Shown here in pieces: positions 28,418 through 37,591 of a stretch of DNA of 64,000 nucleotides (positions within the stretch are counted from its first letter, which is position 1; each line of letters begins with the position of its first letter). The stretch comes from Prolixibacteraceae bacterium (lineage in GTDB: Bacteria; Bacteroidota; Bacteroidia; Bacteroidales; Prolixibacteraceae). The stretch is from assembly GCA_019163175.1 (NCBI GenBank), contig JAFLKN010000005.1:59347-123346 (forward strand). Reading direction: 5' to 3'. The notes under the pieces are model-generated. The model saw nothing but the letters and a program-made list of their open reading frames with translations, was not told the DNA's origin and made no database searches. Position numbers and translations under genes: made by a program.

Positions 28418-29352
28418 ATTTCGAATAAGTTTGTTTCTGAAATCAAATAATTCGGACGGCGTTTGTTTTCGATGAAGAGTTTTCCAAGGTATTCGCCAAT
28501 AATTCCGAGCATCAGCAAATTGATGCCACCCACAAACAGTACGCTAATAATTACTGAAGTCCAGCCAGTGATGGCACGGTCGGTGAAAATGTGGATGTAA
28601 GCGGCGTAAAGTCCATAAAGGAAAGCCATAAATGCGATAACCGAACCCAGATAAATCGAAATTTTAAGCGGTTTTACACTGAATGCCGTTACTCCGGTAC
28701 TGGCAAATTTCAGCATCTTTTTGAATGTGTATTTGGTCGTTCCGGCAAAGCGCTCGTTCGCTTTAAACGGCACATTGATTTGCCGAAATCCCATCCACGG
28801 AATTATACCCCGGAAGAACAAAAAATTCTCTGGAAAAAGTTTGAGTTGCTTCAGTACTTTTTTGTCAACCAGGCGGAAATCGGCCATGCCGTTTTCGATG
28901 TTGACGTCTGATAATTTCCGCATAATCTGGTAGAAAATCCGCGAAGAAATCTTCTTTTGAAACGATATGCTTTCATGATCGTCACGAATGGTATTTACAA
29001 TCTCGAAACCTTCTTCCCATTTGGCAATCAGTTCGGGAATAACAGCAGGCGGATGTTGTAAATCGGCATCAAGGCTAATGGCACAATCGCCAGTAGCAAA
29101 ATCGTATCCGGCTTTGAGTGCGTTCTGGTGCCCAAAATTGCGCGAAAATGAAATGTATTTTATTGCAGGGTTTTCTTTAGCCAATGAAAGAATCACTTGA
29201 TAAGTATTGTCACGACTACCGTCGTTCACGTAAATAATTTCGTATTGGTAGTTTGCAGGCAAAAACTTAATAAGTGTTTGGTTGAAAGTTGTCAGGCCTT
29301 CTTCTTCGTTGAAGCAGGGCACAATAACAGATATTTTCTTTCGGCTTTCCAT
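28414..29352 (-). CDS. GT2 glycosyltransferase with C-terminal membrane helices (GtrB-like)
   Basis: 312 residues. GT-A motifs are ISVIVPCFNEEEGL, YVNDGSRDNT and SLDADLQHPP. Two transmembrane helices near the C-terminus (about 230-252 and 262-290) give the layout of bactoprenol-phosphate glucosyl transferases such as GtrB. It would load a sugar on undecaprenyl phosphate at the inner membrane for use by a GT-C enzyme. Lone minus-strand gene between two plus-strand membrane genes. Confidence 0.92.
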   Translation of the reverse strand: MESRKKISVIVPCFNEEEGLTTFNQTLIKFLPANYQYEIIYVNDGSRDNTYQVILSLAKENPAIKYISFSRNFGHQNALKAGYDFATGDCAISLDADLQHPPAVIPELIAKWEEGFEIVNTIRDDHESISFQKKISSRIFYQIMRKLSDVNIENGMADFRLVDKKVLKQLKLFPENFLFFRGIIPWMGFRQINVPFKANERFAGTTKYTFKKMLKFASTGVTAFSVKPLKISIYLGSVIAFMAFLYGLYAAYIHIFTDRAITGWTSVIISVLFVGGINLLMLGIIGEYLGKLFIENKRRPNYLISETNLFEI

Positions 29353-29410
29353 TAATTAGCTTTTATTTTGTAAATATACTTTAATTTGTAAAACAATAAT
29401 CCCGGGTACT

Positions 29411-31612
29411 ATGGAAGATTTCAGAAGGGGTATTTTGCTGACCCTTGTGTTGAGTTTTGCTGTTTTATTTTTGTTTTTCGGCCCCTTACTGAAGGATCCC
29501 AATCAGGTCTATTTTTCACCTTCAGGCGATGGTTTGAAATCGTATGTCGGGGCCATTTACCATTTGGAACACGATACTACGCTTTTCCGCATGAATGCCA
29601 TGAATTATCCGTATGGCGAAATGGCTTTTTTTACCGATTGCCAGCCCATGATTGTAAATCCTGTCAAGGTTCTAAGCAATTACGGAATCGATTTCAGACC
29701 ATATATTGTTGGGATAATAAATCTATTTATGCTGCTTTCTATTGTTCTTGGAGCCATTTTTATCTGCCTTATTTTTCTTGAACTGAAAGTCTCGTGGTGG
29801 TTTTCGGCTCTGGCTTCAGTCGGAATATGTATGCTTTCCCCGCAGATCGGTCGTTTGGGTGGGCATTTCTCATTAAGCCATTTGATGTGGCTTCCCATGC
29901 TTGTTTGGTTGTTAATGCGATTTGATAAAAACAAGGCTTATTGGCTTTCTTTAGTTATTGGTCTGGTAACTTTTCTGGCGGCCGGTATGCACATGTACTT
30001 TTTTGCCTTGTTTGGGTTTTTATTTCTGTTTTACTGGGCGTACATACTTTTTACCAAACAGATGACTTTCCGAAGTTACCAATGGGTACTTCACTTGTTT
30101 ATTCAGTTAATTCTCCCGCTGATATTGGTTCAACTTATTGTTGGAGCGAACGATACCATTACTGATCGTACGACACACCCCTGGGGATTTTTTGCATACA
30201 AAGCCAATCCAGCGTCTGTTTTGCTGCCCTTGCACAAGCCTTATGCACGTTTCCTGATGCAAATAGAAACATTCCGGACATTCGACTGGGAAGCTTTTGC
30301 CTATATTGGTTTAGTTGCTCTCATTGGATTTATTGCCGGAATTTACCAGATAATCAGGAGGATTAAAGAGAAACAGTCGTGGTGGATGGTTTCACAAAAT
30401 AAACTGATTACTTTTTTTTTCTGGGCATCGGTTGCTTCGCTTTTGCTTTCGTTTAGTATTCCATTCAATATGGGCCTGATGTTTTTACTCGATTATCTGG
30501 GACCAATTCAGCAGCTTCGGGCGTTGGCCCGCTTCTCGTGGCTGTTTTATTACCTGATCAATATTTTGGTGTTCTACGGAATTTTCAGTTTTCTGAAACG
30601 TGGAACTGCGATGAAAATCCTGGCCATTCTGGCTCTTGCCTTTTTGTTATACGATGGTTATTTGAATGTCAGTCAATATGCCCCGCGATTGAATAACCGG
30701 GTTTCAGAATTGGAAGATCGTACAAACAGTTCCCCCGAAAATGCATGGGTTTCGCTCATTGACCGGAATCAATATCAGGCTATTTTACCATTGCCGTTTT
30801 TCCATGTTGGATCAGAAAATGTATGGATGGAGCCCAAGTGTGATATTTTGCGGCAGTCGTTTATCGTATCGCTCAAAAGTGGTTTGCCTTCGATGGGTGT
30901 TATGCTCAGCCGGACGTCGCTGTCGGAAACCTACAAAAGTCTGGCTTTGGTAAGTAATGCGGTATCGCCTTTCCTGATTTTAAAAGATTTGCCTAATCAG
31001 AAACCATTGCTTTTAATGGTCGAAAATTGCAATGATTTGACTACTGCTGAAAAAAAGCTGGTGCAACATTCCTCGCTCGTGTGGCAAGGCCCCAAATTTG
31101 CCTTTTACCAGCTTCCGTTATCCAATCTTAATGCAGTTGCACTGGATGGCGAAGAATCCTTCAGAAACGAAATGAATACGATTTACGAAGGAAGAGCCGA
31201 CTCGACACAGTTGCTTTACTTCAATGGTTTTGAAAATAATCCGCAAAAGGATGCTTTTCAAGGTGCAGGTGCATTTTCAGGAGAGATTAAAAACTGGAAC
31301 AGGGTACTTGAAGAGAAAATTAAAAATGGTTTGCCGGGCGATACCTGCGAAATCCTTTTCTGGGTTAAAGGTTATGAAACCGACCTGATGCCGCGCTCCA
31401 TCTTTGAATTTGTACAGAAGAACGGCGAAGAGACAGTGGATTACAAATACGACCAGTTTCAGCATTTCTATTGCTCCCTAAAAGAAGGTTGGATGCGAAT
31501 CAGGATTCCATTTGTGCTGAAATCTGCCAACGATCTGGTAATGCTTTCCATCAGGAATGGTGATTTAAAAAACTTTCAGTTGTTGGTTGACGATGTGATT
31601 ATTCGGAAATAA
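29411..31612 (+). CDS. Large multi-pass membrane protein, GT-C/YfhO-like
   Basis: 733 residues with about eleven hydrophobic helices in the first 430 residues, then a 300-residue soluble, probably periplasmic domain. The first loop contains SPSGDGLKSYVGAIYHL, similar in position to catalytic acidic loops of GT-C transferases and YfhO-like proteins. The C-terminal domain is beta-rich (CEILFWVKGYE, FQLLVDDVIIRK), like a small sandwich module. Its 3' end overlaps the convergent gene by 14 nt. A role in adding sugars to an envelope polymer is inferred. Confidence 0.65.
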   Translation: MEDFRRGILLTLVLSFAVLFLFFGPLLKDPNQVYFSPSGDGLKSYVGAIYHLEHDTTLFRMNAMNYPYGEMAFFTDCQPMIVNPVKVLSNYGIDFRPYIVGIINLFMLLSIVLGAIFICLIFLELKVSWWFSALASVGICMLSPQIGRLGGHFSLSHLMWLPMLVWLLMRFDKNKAYWLSLVIGLVTFLAAGMHMYFFALFGFLFLFYWAYILFTKQMTFRSYQWVLHLFIQLILPLILVQLIVGANDTITDRTTHPWGFFAYKANPASVLLPLHKPYARFLMQIETFRTFDWEAFAYIGLVALIGFIAGIYQIIRRIKEKQSWWMVSQNKLITFFFWASVASLLLSFSIPFNMGLMFLLDYLGPIQQLRALARFSWLFYYLINILVFYGIFSFLKRGTAMKILAILALAFLLYDGYLNVSQYAPRLNNRVSELEDRTNSSPENAWVSLIDRNQYQAILPLPFFHVGSENVWMEPKCDILRQSFIVSLKSGLPSMGVMLSRTSLSETYKSLALVSNAVSPFLILKDLPNQKPLLLMVENCNDLTTAEKKLVQHSSLVWQGPKFAFYQLPLSNLNAVALDGEESFRNEMNTIYEGRADSTQLLYFNGFENNPQKDAFQGAGAFSGEIKNWNRVLEEKIKNGLPGDTCEILFWVKGYETDLMPRSIFEFVQKNGEETVDYKYDQFQHFYCSLKEGWMRIRIPFVLKSANDLVMLSIRNGDLKNFQLLVDDVIIRK

Positions 31613-33197
31613 CCTTTGTCAGTTTGTAAACTACTTCGTTGGTGGTTTCATTGAAAAATGTCCGTGTCAATTCGTAATTCACCGGAAAGTATGCTTTGGT
31701 ATCGGACAGGAAAGTTTCCTTAAATTTTTCATTTTCAAGATAAATGTAAACGGCTTTGTCCGTTTCAATGATGTTGGGTTCGTTTCCCCAGAAATTTACC
31801 GTTTTATCCCAAGGATAATAAATGTAGGTGTCAGGAAATAATTTTGCCAGAACGGGTTTGAAATAGTCGTGCTGCCTTCCCGACCAGCCGTAACTACACA
31901 TCAATGCATATTCTGGAATCGGACAACCATATGGCCCCGGAAGAATAAATTTTATCGCATCTTTTTCGATGGTTTGCATATAATGCAACGCTGGCATCTT
32001 CTGCACTTGCTCTTTGTCAAGATGCTCCGAAAGACTGTAAATTATTGGCATTTGCTTCGTGAAATAGAACGAAACAAACAGGATAACAGCTATCTCCGGA
32101 ATTTTAAATCTGGAAATAATCTCATTCAGCGGACGAATAAATTCGAGAATAAGAAGAGCTGAAATGGGAAGCAGCATCAACGCAGCAATGAAATACCGAT
32201 ACTCGAATTGCTTGCAAACAATGGCAACCTGAATGGCCACAGCCGAAAGTACAGCTAATGAAATTCGTTGCATTAGTCTTGATTTCTGTTCTTTCCTGAA
32301 AATGAAAGATAGAACCAATGAGGCAACCAAAGTCAGAATGATATAAAAAAAGTACCTGTTTTCGCCCCATAAATTTTTGAAGTTGGGAATTACTGTTTCC
32401 CAATTAACAATGTTGCTATCACCCTTCCCGTATTGCCCGCTATGCATGAAAAGTCCTTTGATCCATCCCCAGAAAACATGAATCTGGAGCGTGACTGGTA
32501 GGGCCATCGCAAAAAATGAAATGATTGCTGTTCCTGAATAAATGAACTTATTTTTCCAGCTTTTTAGTGCAATAAGCGGAATGATCCACAAGGGGAAATA
32601 AGTAAGTTTAATCGACAATCCGAAAGCCGATATTAATCCAAACCAGATGGTTTGCTTTCTGGTTTCTTCCTCTTCGGGATGATAGATAAGATGAAGTAAA
32701 AGCAGTGACAGCAACATCACGGGAAGAGGGATGAGATTTTCAGGAGTAATTCGACCTATGTTTCCGAAAATAATATTTGTAAAAAGTGGTGAAAGCTGCA
32801 AAATAAAGGAGTAGGAGAGGCTGTTTGTAATTCGGTACGCAATCTTTCCGGCGAAGAACATAAAGACTGAAACCACAGCAGTTAAAATCAGGTTCAGTAC
32901 GCGGAGATAAAGATCAGAATTGGCCAAAACATCTTCGGTAAAAGGAACTTGATGAGCCCTGAAAATATACAGACCTCTGAAAACTAGTGCAGTTAGGTAT
33001 TGCAGTGGAGTGCCGGGATTATCGATATGCCCAAGCATAAATTTACCATCGGCAATGCTCAGTCCGCTAATAAAATAAATGTATTCGGGATCTGCTGAAC
33101 GCAAAGAATAAAGTCCGATTACCTGATGAATATAACTTCCCAGGAAAAAATAGGCAAATGGGGCAATCAGTAAAAGCAGCAGTTTTTTCGAATCCAT
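31599..33197 (-). CDS. GT39/ArnT-like membrane glycosyltransferase
   Basis: 532 residues with about ten to twelve transmembrane helices. After helix 1 is a periplasmic loop with SADPEYIYFISGLSIADGKF, matching the acidic catalytic loop of ArnT/PMT-type enzymes; the loop GHIDNPGTPLQYL also fits the family. The C-terminal part faces the periplasm. It follows the GT2 gene on the same strand with a 2-nt gap, so that GT2 enzyme could supply its polyprenyl-phosphate-sugar donor. Confidence 0.75.
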   Translation of the reverse strand: MDSKKLLLLLIAPFAYFFLGSYIHQVIGLYSLRSADPEYIYFISGLSIADGKFMLGHIDNPGTPLQYLTALVFRGLYIFRAHQVPFTEDVLANSDLYLRVLNLILTAVVSVFMFFAGKIAYRITNSLSYSFILQLSPLFTNIIFGNIGRITPENLIPLPVMLLSLLLLHLIYHPEEEETRKQTIWFGLISAFGLSIKLTYFPLWIIPLIALKSWKNKFIYSGTAIISFFAMALPVTLQIHVFWGWIKGLFMHSGQYGKGDSNIVNWETVIPNFKNLWGENRYFFYIILTLVASLVLSFIFRKEQKSRLMQRISLAVLSAVAIQVAIVCKQFEYRYFIAALMLLPISALLILEFIRPLNEIISRFKIPEIAVILFVSFYFTKQMPIIYSLSEHLDKEQVQKMPALHYMQTIEKDAIKFILPGPYGCPIPEYALMCSYGWSGRQHDYFKPVLAKLFPDTYIYYPWDKTVNFWGNEPNIIETDKAVYIYLENEKFKETFLSDTKAYFPVNYELTRTFFNETTNEVVYKLTKVISE

Positions 33198-33199
33198 GA

Positions 33200-33946
33200 T
33201 TACTTGTTTTTGAAGATCGGAAAGTTAGCGATTCCCCACTTCTGAAGCCGGTATTGAATAGAGGTTTTTAGCACTCCCATACCATATATGGAACTGTTTT
33301 TAATATTAATACTCGAGGCATCGTCAAAATATTTGGTTGGGCACGTAATTTCAGCAATTTCGTAGCCGGCAAACCAAATCTGCGCGAGCATTTGGTTGTC
33401 GAAAACAAAGTTGTCGGAGTTGGCATTGTAATTTACAGTTTCAAGTACTTCGCGCGAAAATGCCCGGTATCCGGTATGGTATTCGGAAAGTTTTGCATTC
33501 ATCGAAATATTCTGAAACAAGGTGAGTAAGCGATTGGCCACATATTTATACCAAGGCATTCCTCCAGCCAAAGCACCTTTACCCAGAATGCGCGAACCAA
33601 GCACAACATGATACAAGTCGTTTGCAATGAGGTGACTCATTGACGGAATGAGTTTTGGTGTGTATTGATAATCGGGATGAAGCATGATAACAATGTCGGC
33701 GCCCAATTCAAGCGCTTTGTTGTAGCACGACTTTTGGTTTCCGCCATATCCTTTGTTTTCCTGATGTTTAACTATGTGTTTAATGCCTAATCGCTGGGCT
33801 TCTTGTATTGTTTCATCCTTACTTTTATCATCAACCAGGATGACTTCGTCAACAATTGAAAAATCTATTTCTTGGTATGTAATTTCAAGAGTCTTTGCTG
33901 CGTTATAGGCTGGGAGCACAACAGCAATCTTTTTTTTGTTTAACAT
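33200..33946 (-). CDS. GT2 glycosyltransferase, polyprenyl-phosphate-sugar synthase-like
   Basis: 248 residues, soluble. Motifs are IAVVLPAYNAAKTL, LVDDKSKDET, MLHPDYQYTPKLI (the position of the metal-binding acidic motif) and VVLGSRILG. Resembles DPM1-like and ArnC-like enzymes. First gene of a two-gene minus-strand operon with the membrane glycosyltransferase. Confidence 0.88.
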   Translation of the reverse strand: MLNKKKIAVVLPAYNAAKTLEITYQEIDFSIVDEVILVDDKSKDETIQEAQRLGIKHIVKHQENKGYGGNQKSCYNKALELGADIVIMLHPDYQYTPKLIPSMSHLIANDLYHVVLGSRILGKGALAGGMPWYKYVANRLLTLFQNISMNAKLSEYHTGYRAFSREVLETVNYNANSDNFVFDNQMLAQIWFAGYEIAEITCPTKYFDDASSINIKNSSIYGMGVLKTSIQYRLQKWGIANFPIFKNK

Positions 33947-33951
33947 TTATA

Positions 33952-33979
33952 TATCTTTGTGAAATAAAATCCAAAATTA
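33952..33979. promoter_or_regulatory. Overlapping divergent promoter boxes
   Basis: Plus strand 33952-33959 is TATCTTTG; minus strand 33979-33972 reads TAATTTTG. Both match TAnnTTTG exactly. They sit 27 nt and 26 nt from the start codons of the two divergent glycosyltransferase genes. No clear -33 boxes. Confidence 0.5.
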
Positions 33980-33986
33980 ATCATTC

Positions 33987-35537
33987 ATGGCAAAGCCCTA
34001 TAATTTTCATTCTATTTTTTTACACCTCTCAGACGTAATCTTTGTCATTTTATTGCTTGTTTTGGCGTATATCTATGATTTTAACCATGTGCTGTTTCTC
34101 GAACCTCAAAGTGTTCACATGTGGCGTCAGTCTGATTGTTTATCGTTTGCATTAAATTACAGCAAAGAGAACAGAGGATTTTTTGAGCCCGCAATCAACT
34201 TTGTAGGTGTTTCCGGAAATGGACAGACAATTAGCGATTTTCCTCTGTTGTATTATATAGTTGGTAAAATCTGGCAAATCACAGGCCAGCACGAATTTGT
34301 TTTCAGAGGACTTGTTCTGTCAATATTCTTTACCGCACTCTTTTTCTTATACCGTACACTTGTTAAACTTTTTGATGACAGGCTTTGGGCCATGCTGATT
34401 CCGTTGATGATGTTCACGTCTCCAGTTCTCTCATACTACAGCAGTAGTTTTTTGATGGAAATTCCGGCACTTTCTATCGCAATTATTGGGTGGTATTTTT
34501 TCTACAAGTACTATCAAACCAGCCAAAACAAATGGCTGTGGATTACGATGCTTGTTTTCACCGTAGCCGGACTTTTAAAAGTATCATCCATGCTCAGCTA
34601 TTTTGCCTTGTTGGGTTTATTTCTTATTGAATGGCTAAAGCTTTTTACATTTCGCAAAGACCGTCCGGTTTTTCCGGAACCACGAAAAGCGATATTTCCT
34701 TTCCTGATTGTACTTGCTACAATTGCTGCATGGTTCACTTTCGTAACGCATTACAACAATGCCCATAACCGCGATTTCTTTTTAGTTGGTATTTTGCCTA
34801 TTTGGGAAATGACAGCAGCTGAAATACAGGAAAAATTTCATGCGATTTCAACACATTGGATATTTCATAACTTCCCCGGATATTTTCAGGTAATTGTTGT
34901 TGCTTTCTGGGCAACAATGTTGGCATTACCCAAAAAGAATAACCGGATATTTTATTACCTGAATCTGGTTTTAGCAGTTGGAGTTGTGATGTACCTTTTG
35001 TTGTTCTTTCAGGTTGTTGCCGGTCACGATTATTACTGGATAAACCTCTACATTTTACTGTTGCTGACTACCGTTTCGTTTGTATATTTCCTGAAAAATA
35101 ATTTACAATTTGCATTTAAGTGGGGCAAAATCGCTTTTGTCGTTTTGTTGGTATTCAATGTGATTTACACGCATAAAAAGATCGACGAACGCTACCACGG
35201 AGCTTATATGGAATACTACAACCTGTACATGAAAGATTTAAGTTCGATGAAGGAATACAACCGAAAACTTGGGATTCAGCGCGATGACCTGGTAATTAGT
35301 ATTCCGGATGGAACTATTAATGCAAGCCTGTATTTAATGGATCAGAAGGGATGGTCGACTTATGGTTCTAATTTTGAAACAGAAGATTTTTATCGGAACT
35401 ATATAAGCAGGGGAGCAAAATATTTATTTGTTTCAGATACAGCGCTGTTGCGTAAGGACTACCTGAAACCTTTTATAAAGAATAAAATTGGCGATTATAA
35501 ATCAGTTTCAGTTTTCGATTTAAAAGGTATAAATTGA
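33987..35537 (+). CDS. GT39/ArnT-like membrane glycosyltransferase
   Basis: 516 residues with about ten transmembrane helices and a short C-terminal periplasmic domain. The first periplasmic loop has FLEPQSVHMWRQSDCL, the conserved acidic/aromatic pattern of PMT/ArnT-family proteins. Probably transfers a sugar from a polyprenyl-phosphate donor to an envelope acceptor. Divergent from the GT2 gene at 33200-33946, which may make its donor (inference). Confidence 0.78.
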   Translation: MAKPYNFHSIFLHLSDVIFVILLLVLAYIYDFNHVLFLEPQSVHMWRQSDCLSFALNYSKENRGFFEPAINFVGVSGNGQTISDFPLLYYIVGKIWQITGQHEFVFRGLVLSIFFTALFFLYRTLVKLFDDRLWAMLIPLMMFTSPVLSYYSSSFLMEIPALSIAIIGWYFFYKYYQTSQNKWLWITMLVFTVAGLLKVSSMLSYFALLGLFLIEWLKLFTFRKDRPVFPEPRKAIFPFLIVLATIAAWFTFVTHYNNAHNRDFFLVGILPIWEMTAAEIQEKFHAISTHWIFHNFPGYFQVIVVAFWATMLALPKKNNRIFYYLNLVLAVGVVMYLLLFFQVVAGHDYYWINLYILLLLTTVSFVYFLKNNLQFAFKWGKIAFVVLLVFNVIYTHKKIDERYHGAYMEYYNLYMKDLSSMKEYNRKLGIQRDDLVISIPDGTINASLYLMDQKGWSTYGSNFETEDFYRNYISRGAKYLFVSDTALLRKDYLKPFIKNKIGDYKSVSVFDLKGIN

Positions 35538-35562
35538 TTTCAATGGAAAGTCGGAGTAAGTA

Positions 35563-35656
35563 AAAAACTCTGATTAACAGATAGCACAATTTCAACAGAA
35601 GTCAAAAATTATAGCACGCCATGACATAACGCTAACCAGCTGCAATCAGAGTTTTT
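35563..35656. terminator. Possible bidirectional terminator: 13-bp inverted repeat with wide spacing
   Basis: AAAAACTCTGATT (35563-35575) and its exact complement AATCAGAGTTTTT (35644-35656) flank 68 nt. Each arm ends in a T-run on its own strand. It lies between two convergent genes, so a two-way terminator is plausible, though the loop is unusually long. Confidence 0.4.
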
Positions 35657-35747
35657 ATTTTAATTTCTTTAACTGTTTTTGTCAGTCAAGGAAATATAAC
35701 AACGCTAGTGCAAACTTGTTTTCGCGAATATGTTTCGGTTGTAAATT

Positions 35748-36383
35748 TTATTTCTTCGGATAGCCCACTGTATGAGCCATTATGATTTTCTGACTGGTTT
35801 TCAACTGCAATTTTTCCTGAAGTACATCCTTGTCAACCCAACCCCTCACAACTGCGCCTAATCCTTCTGAAGCACAAAACAGATAAACATTTTGAGCAAT
35901 AAATCCTGCATTTGAATACGATGCCAGGGGTTCAACCGAATAGTCTTTCTGATCTGTTCGTGATAAGTCGGCAACATAAATAAGGTTTAGCGGAGCTGTA
36001 GCCACAAATTCCTGTTTCCCGCAGAATGTGCGAAAATCTTCGCCTGATACTACTTCCAACTTATGCCCCTTGGGGATGAATTTAAACGTTCCATTTGCCC
36101 GAACTACATAAATATCAATTTCCTGTTTGTTGTTCGACGATGGAGCTGTGTGCTTGTCACTTTCTTCGCGATTGATACCCCAGGCAGCCCAAAGTAAGTT
36201 TGAAAGAGTTTGTTCCGGGAGCTCTTTTTCCGAAAACTCACGAGTTGTACAACGATTATCGAGAGCCTCCATCAGGGGCATTCCACCTTTTCGGTCAGGT
36301 TTCGGAAGTTCAAGAATTTTTGGTTGCGCGAACAATTGCATGCTAAAAATCACCAGTAAAATCAGTATTGCAGATTGTTTCAT
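35748..36383 (-). CDS. Periplasmic nitroreductase-like protein (SagB/ThcOx-type)
   Basis: 211 residues, with a signal peptide (1-19, QLFAQ), so it is exported, unusual for a nitroreductase fold. Family motifs are RCTTREFSEKELPEQTLSN and LLWAAWGINR near the N-terminus, APSSNNKQEIDIYVV, and a C-terminal FCASEGLGAVVRGWVD with IIMAHTVGYPKK. These enzymes bind FMN; substrate unknown. Lies 11 nt after the NtrC-like gene on the same strand, so probably co-transcribed. Confidence 0.85.
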   Translation of the reverse strand: MKQSAILILLVIFSMQLFAQPKILELPKPDRKGGMPLMEALDNRCTTREFSEKELPEQTLSNLLWAAWGINREESDKHTAPSSNNKQEIDIYVVRANGTFKFIPKGHKLEVVSGEDFRTFCGKQEFVATAPLNLIYVADLSRTDQKDYSVEPLASYSNAGFIAQNVYLFCASEGLGAVVRGWVDKDVLQEKLQLKTSQKIIMAHTVGYPKK

Positions 36384-36394
36384 GGTGGACGATT

Positions 36395-37558
36395 TTAGTA
36401 GCGTGGTACGGCATAATTCAGCACATCGTCACGTGTGATAGTTTTATCGCATAAAATAATCAGCCGTTCAATTACATTCCTGAATTCTCGAATGTTGCCT
36501 GTCCACCTCATTTTCTGAAGCTCAGCAATGGCGTCATCTTCAATCATTTTCAACGGAATACCATATTCGGTACAAATGAGATCAATGAAATAGTTACATA
36601 GCAAAGGAATATCTTCAATCCGATCATTCAAATCCGGAACATGTATTAAGATAACGCTTAAACGATGATACAAGTCCTCGCGGAAATTATTCACTTCAAT
36701 TTCGTGAGTCAGGTTTTTGTTGGTAGCAGCAACTACCCGCACATCTACTTTTGTTTGTGAGTCACCACCAACTCGTGTGATAACACTTTCCTGCAAAACC
36801 CGCAATACTTTTGCCTGAGCTGATAAACTCATATCGCCAATTTCGTCCAGAAAAATAGTGCCGCCAGTAGCTTGTTCAAATTTTCCTTTACGCTGTTTAA
36901 TGGCAGAGGTAAAAGCTCCTTTTTCATGGCCGAACAACTCACTTTCAATCAATTCAGAAGGAATTGCAGCACAATTAACCTCGATAAACGGACCTTCGGC
37001 GCGGTTACTTTTTTCGTGCAGCCTGCGTGCAACCAGTTCCTTTCCTGTACCGTTTGATCCTGTAATCAGCACGCGTGCATCAGTAGCAGCAACGCGGTCA
37101 ACCATATCTTTTACTTTTTGGATGGAAGGTGAATTCCCCACAATGTCGAAGCGTTTCCCGATTTTCTTCCGCAATACTTTTGTTTCGGTAACTAAAGTTG
37201 ATTTGTCCATCGCATTGCGCAAGGTGATCAGTAAGCGGTTCAGATCAAGCGGTTTCTCGATAAAATCGAATGCCCCTTTTTTTATAGCTTCCACCGCTGT
37301 ATCAATATTTCCATGGCCTGAAATCATGATTACTGGTGTATCTGGTTTAAGTTCTTCCACTTTTTGCAGAACTTCGATGCCATCCATTCCCGGCATTTTG
37401 ATGTCGCACAATATCACATCGAAATCTTTTGCCTGAATAAGTTCAAGCGCTTTAAAACCGTCTTCGGCCAGTTCAACCTGGTACTTTTCCAATTCTAAAA
37501 TATCTTTTAAGGTATTTCGGATGCTACGTTCATCGTCAATGACTAAAATTTTTGACAT
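36395..37558 (-). CDS. NtrC-family response regulator without DNA-binding domain
   Basis: 387 residues. Receiver domain with phospho-acceptor Asp52 (ILCDIKMPGMDG); AAA+ domain with Walker A GSNGTGK (167-173), Walker B TIFLDEI (234-240) and R-finger region. The sigma-54-contact loop reads GAFTSA (214-219) instead of GAFTGA. The protein ends at DDVLNYAVPRY right after the AAA+ lid, so the Fis-type helix-turn-helix is missing. It is about 60-80 residues shorter than full NtrC proteins. It may act without specific DNA binding, or have another role. No partner histidine kinase is adjacent. Confidence 0.92.
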   Translation of the reverse strand: MSKILVIDDERSIRNTLKDILELEKYQVELAEDGFKALELIQAKDFDVILCDIKMPGMDGIEVLQKVEELKPDTPVIMISGHGNIDTAVEAIKKGAFDFIEKPLDLNRLLITLRNAMDKSTLVTETKVLRKKIGKRFDIVGNSPSIQKVKDMVDRVAATDARVLITGSNGTGKELVARRLHEKSNRAEGPFIEVNCAAIPSELIESELFGHEKGAFTSAIKQRKGKFEQATGGTIFLDEIGDMSLSAQAKVLRVLQESVITRVGGDSQTKVDVRVVAATNKNLTHEIEVNNFREDLYHRLSVILIHVPDLNDRIEDIPLLCNYFIDLICTEYGIPLKMIEDDAIAELQKMRWTGNIREFRNVIERLIILCDKTITRDDVLNYAVPRY

Positions 37559-37591
37559 GCTTTTGATTTTTGGTGAAAATTCTGCACGAAT

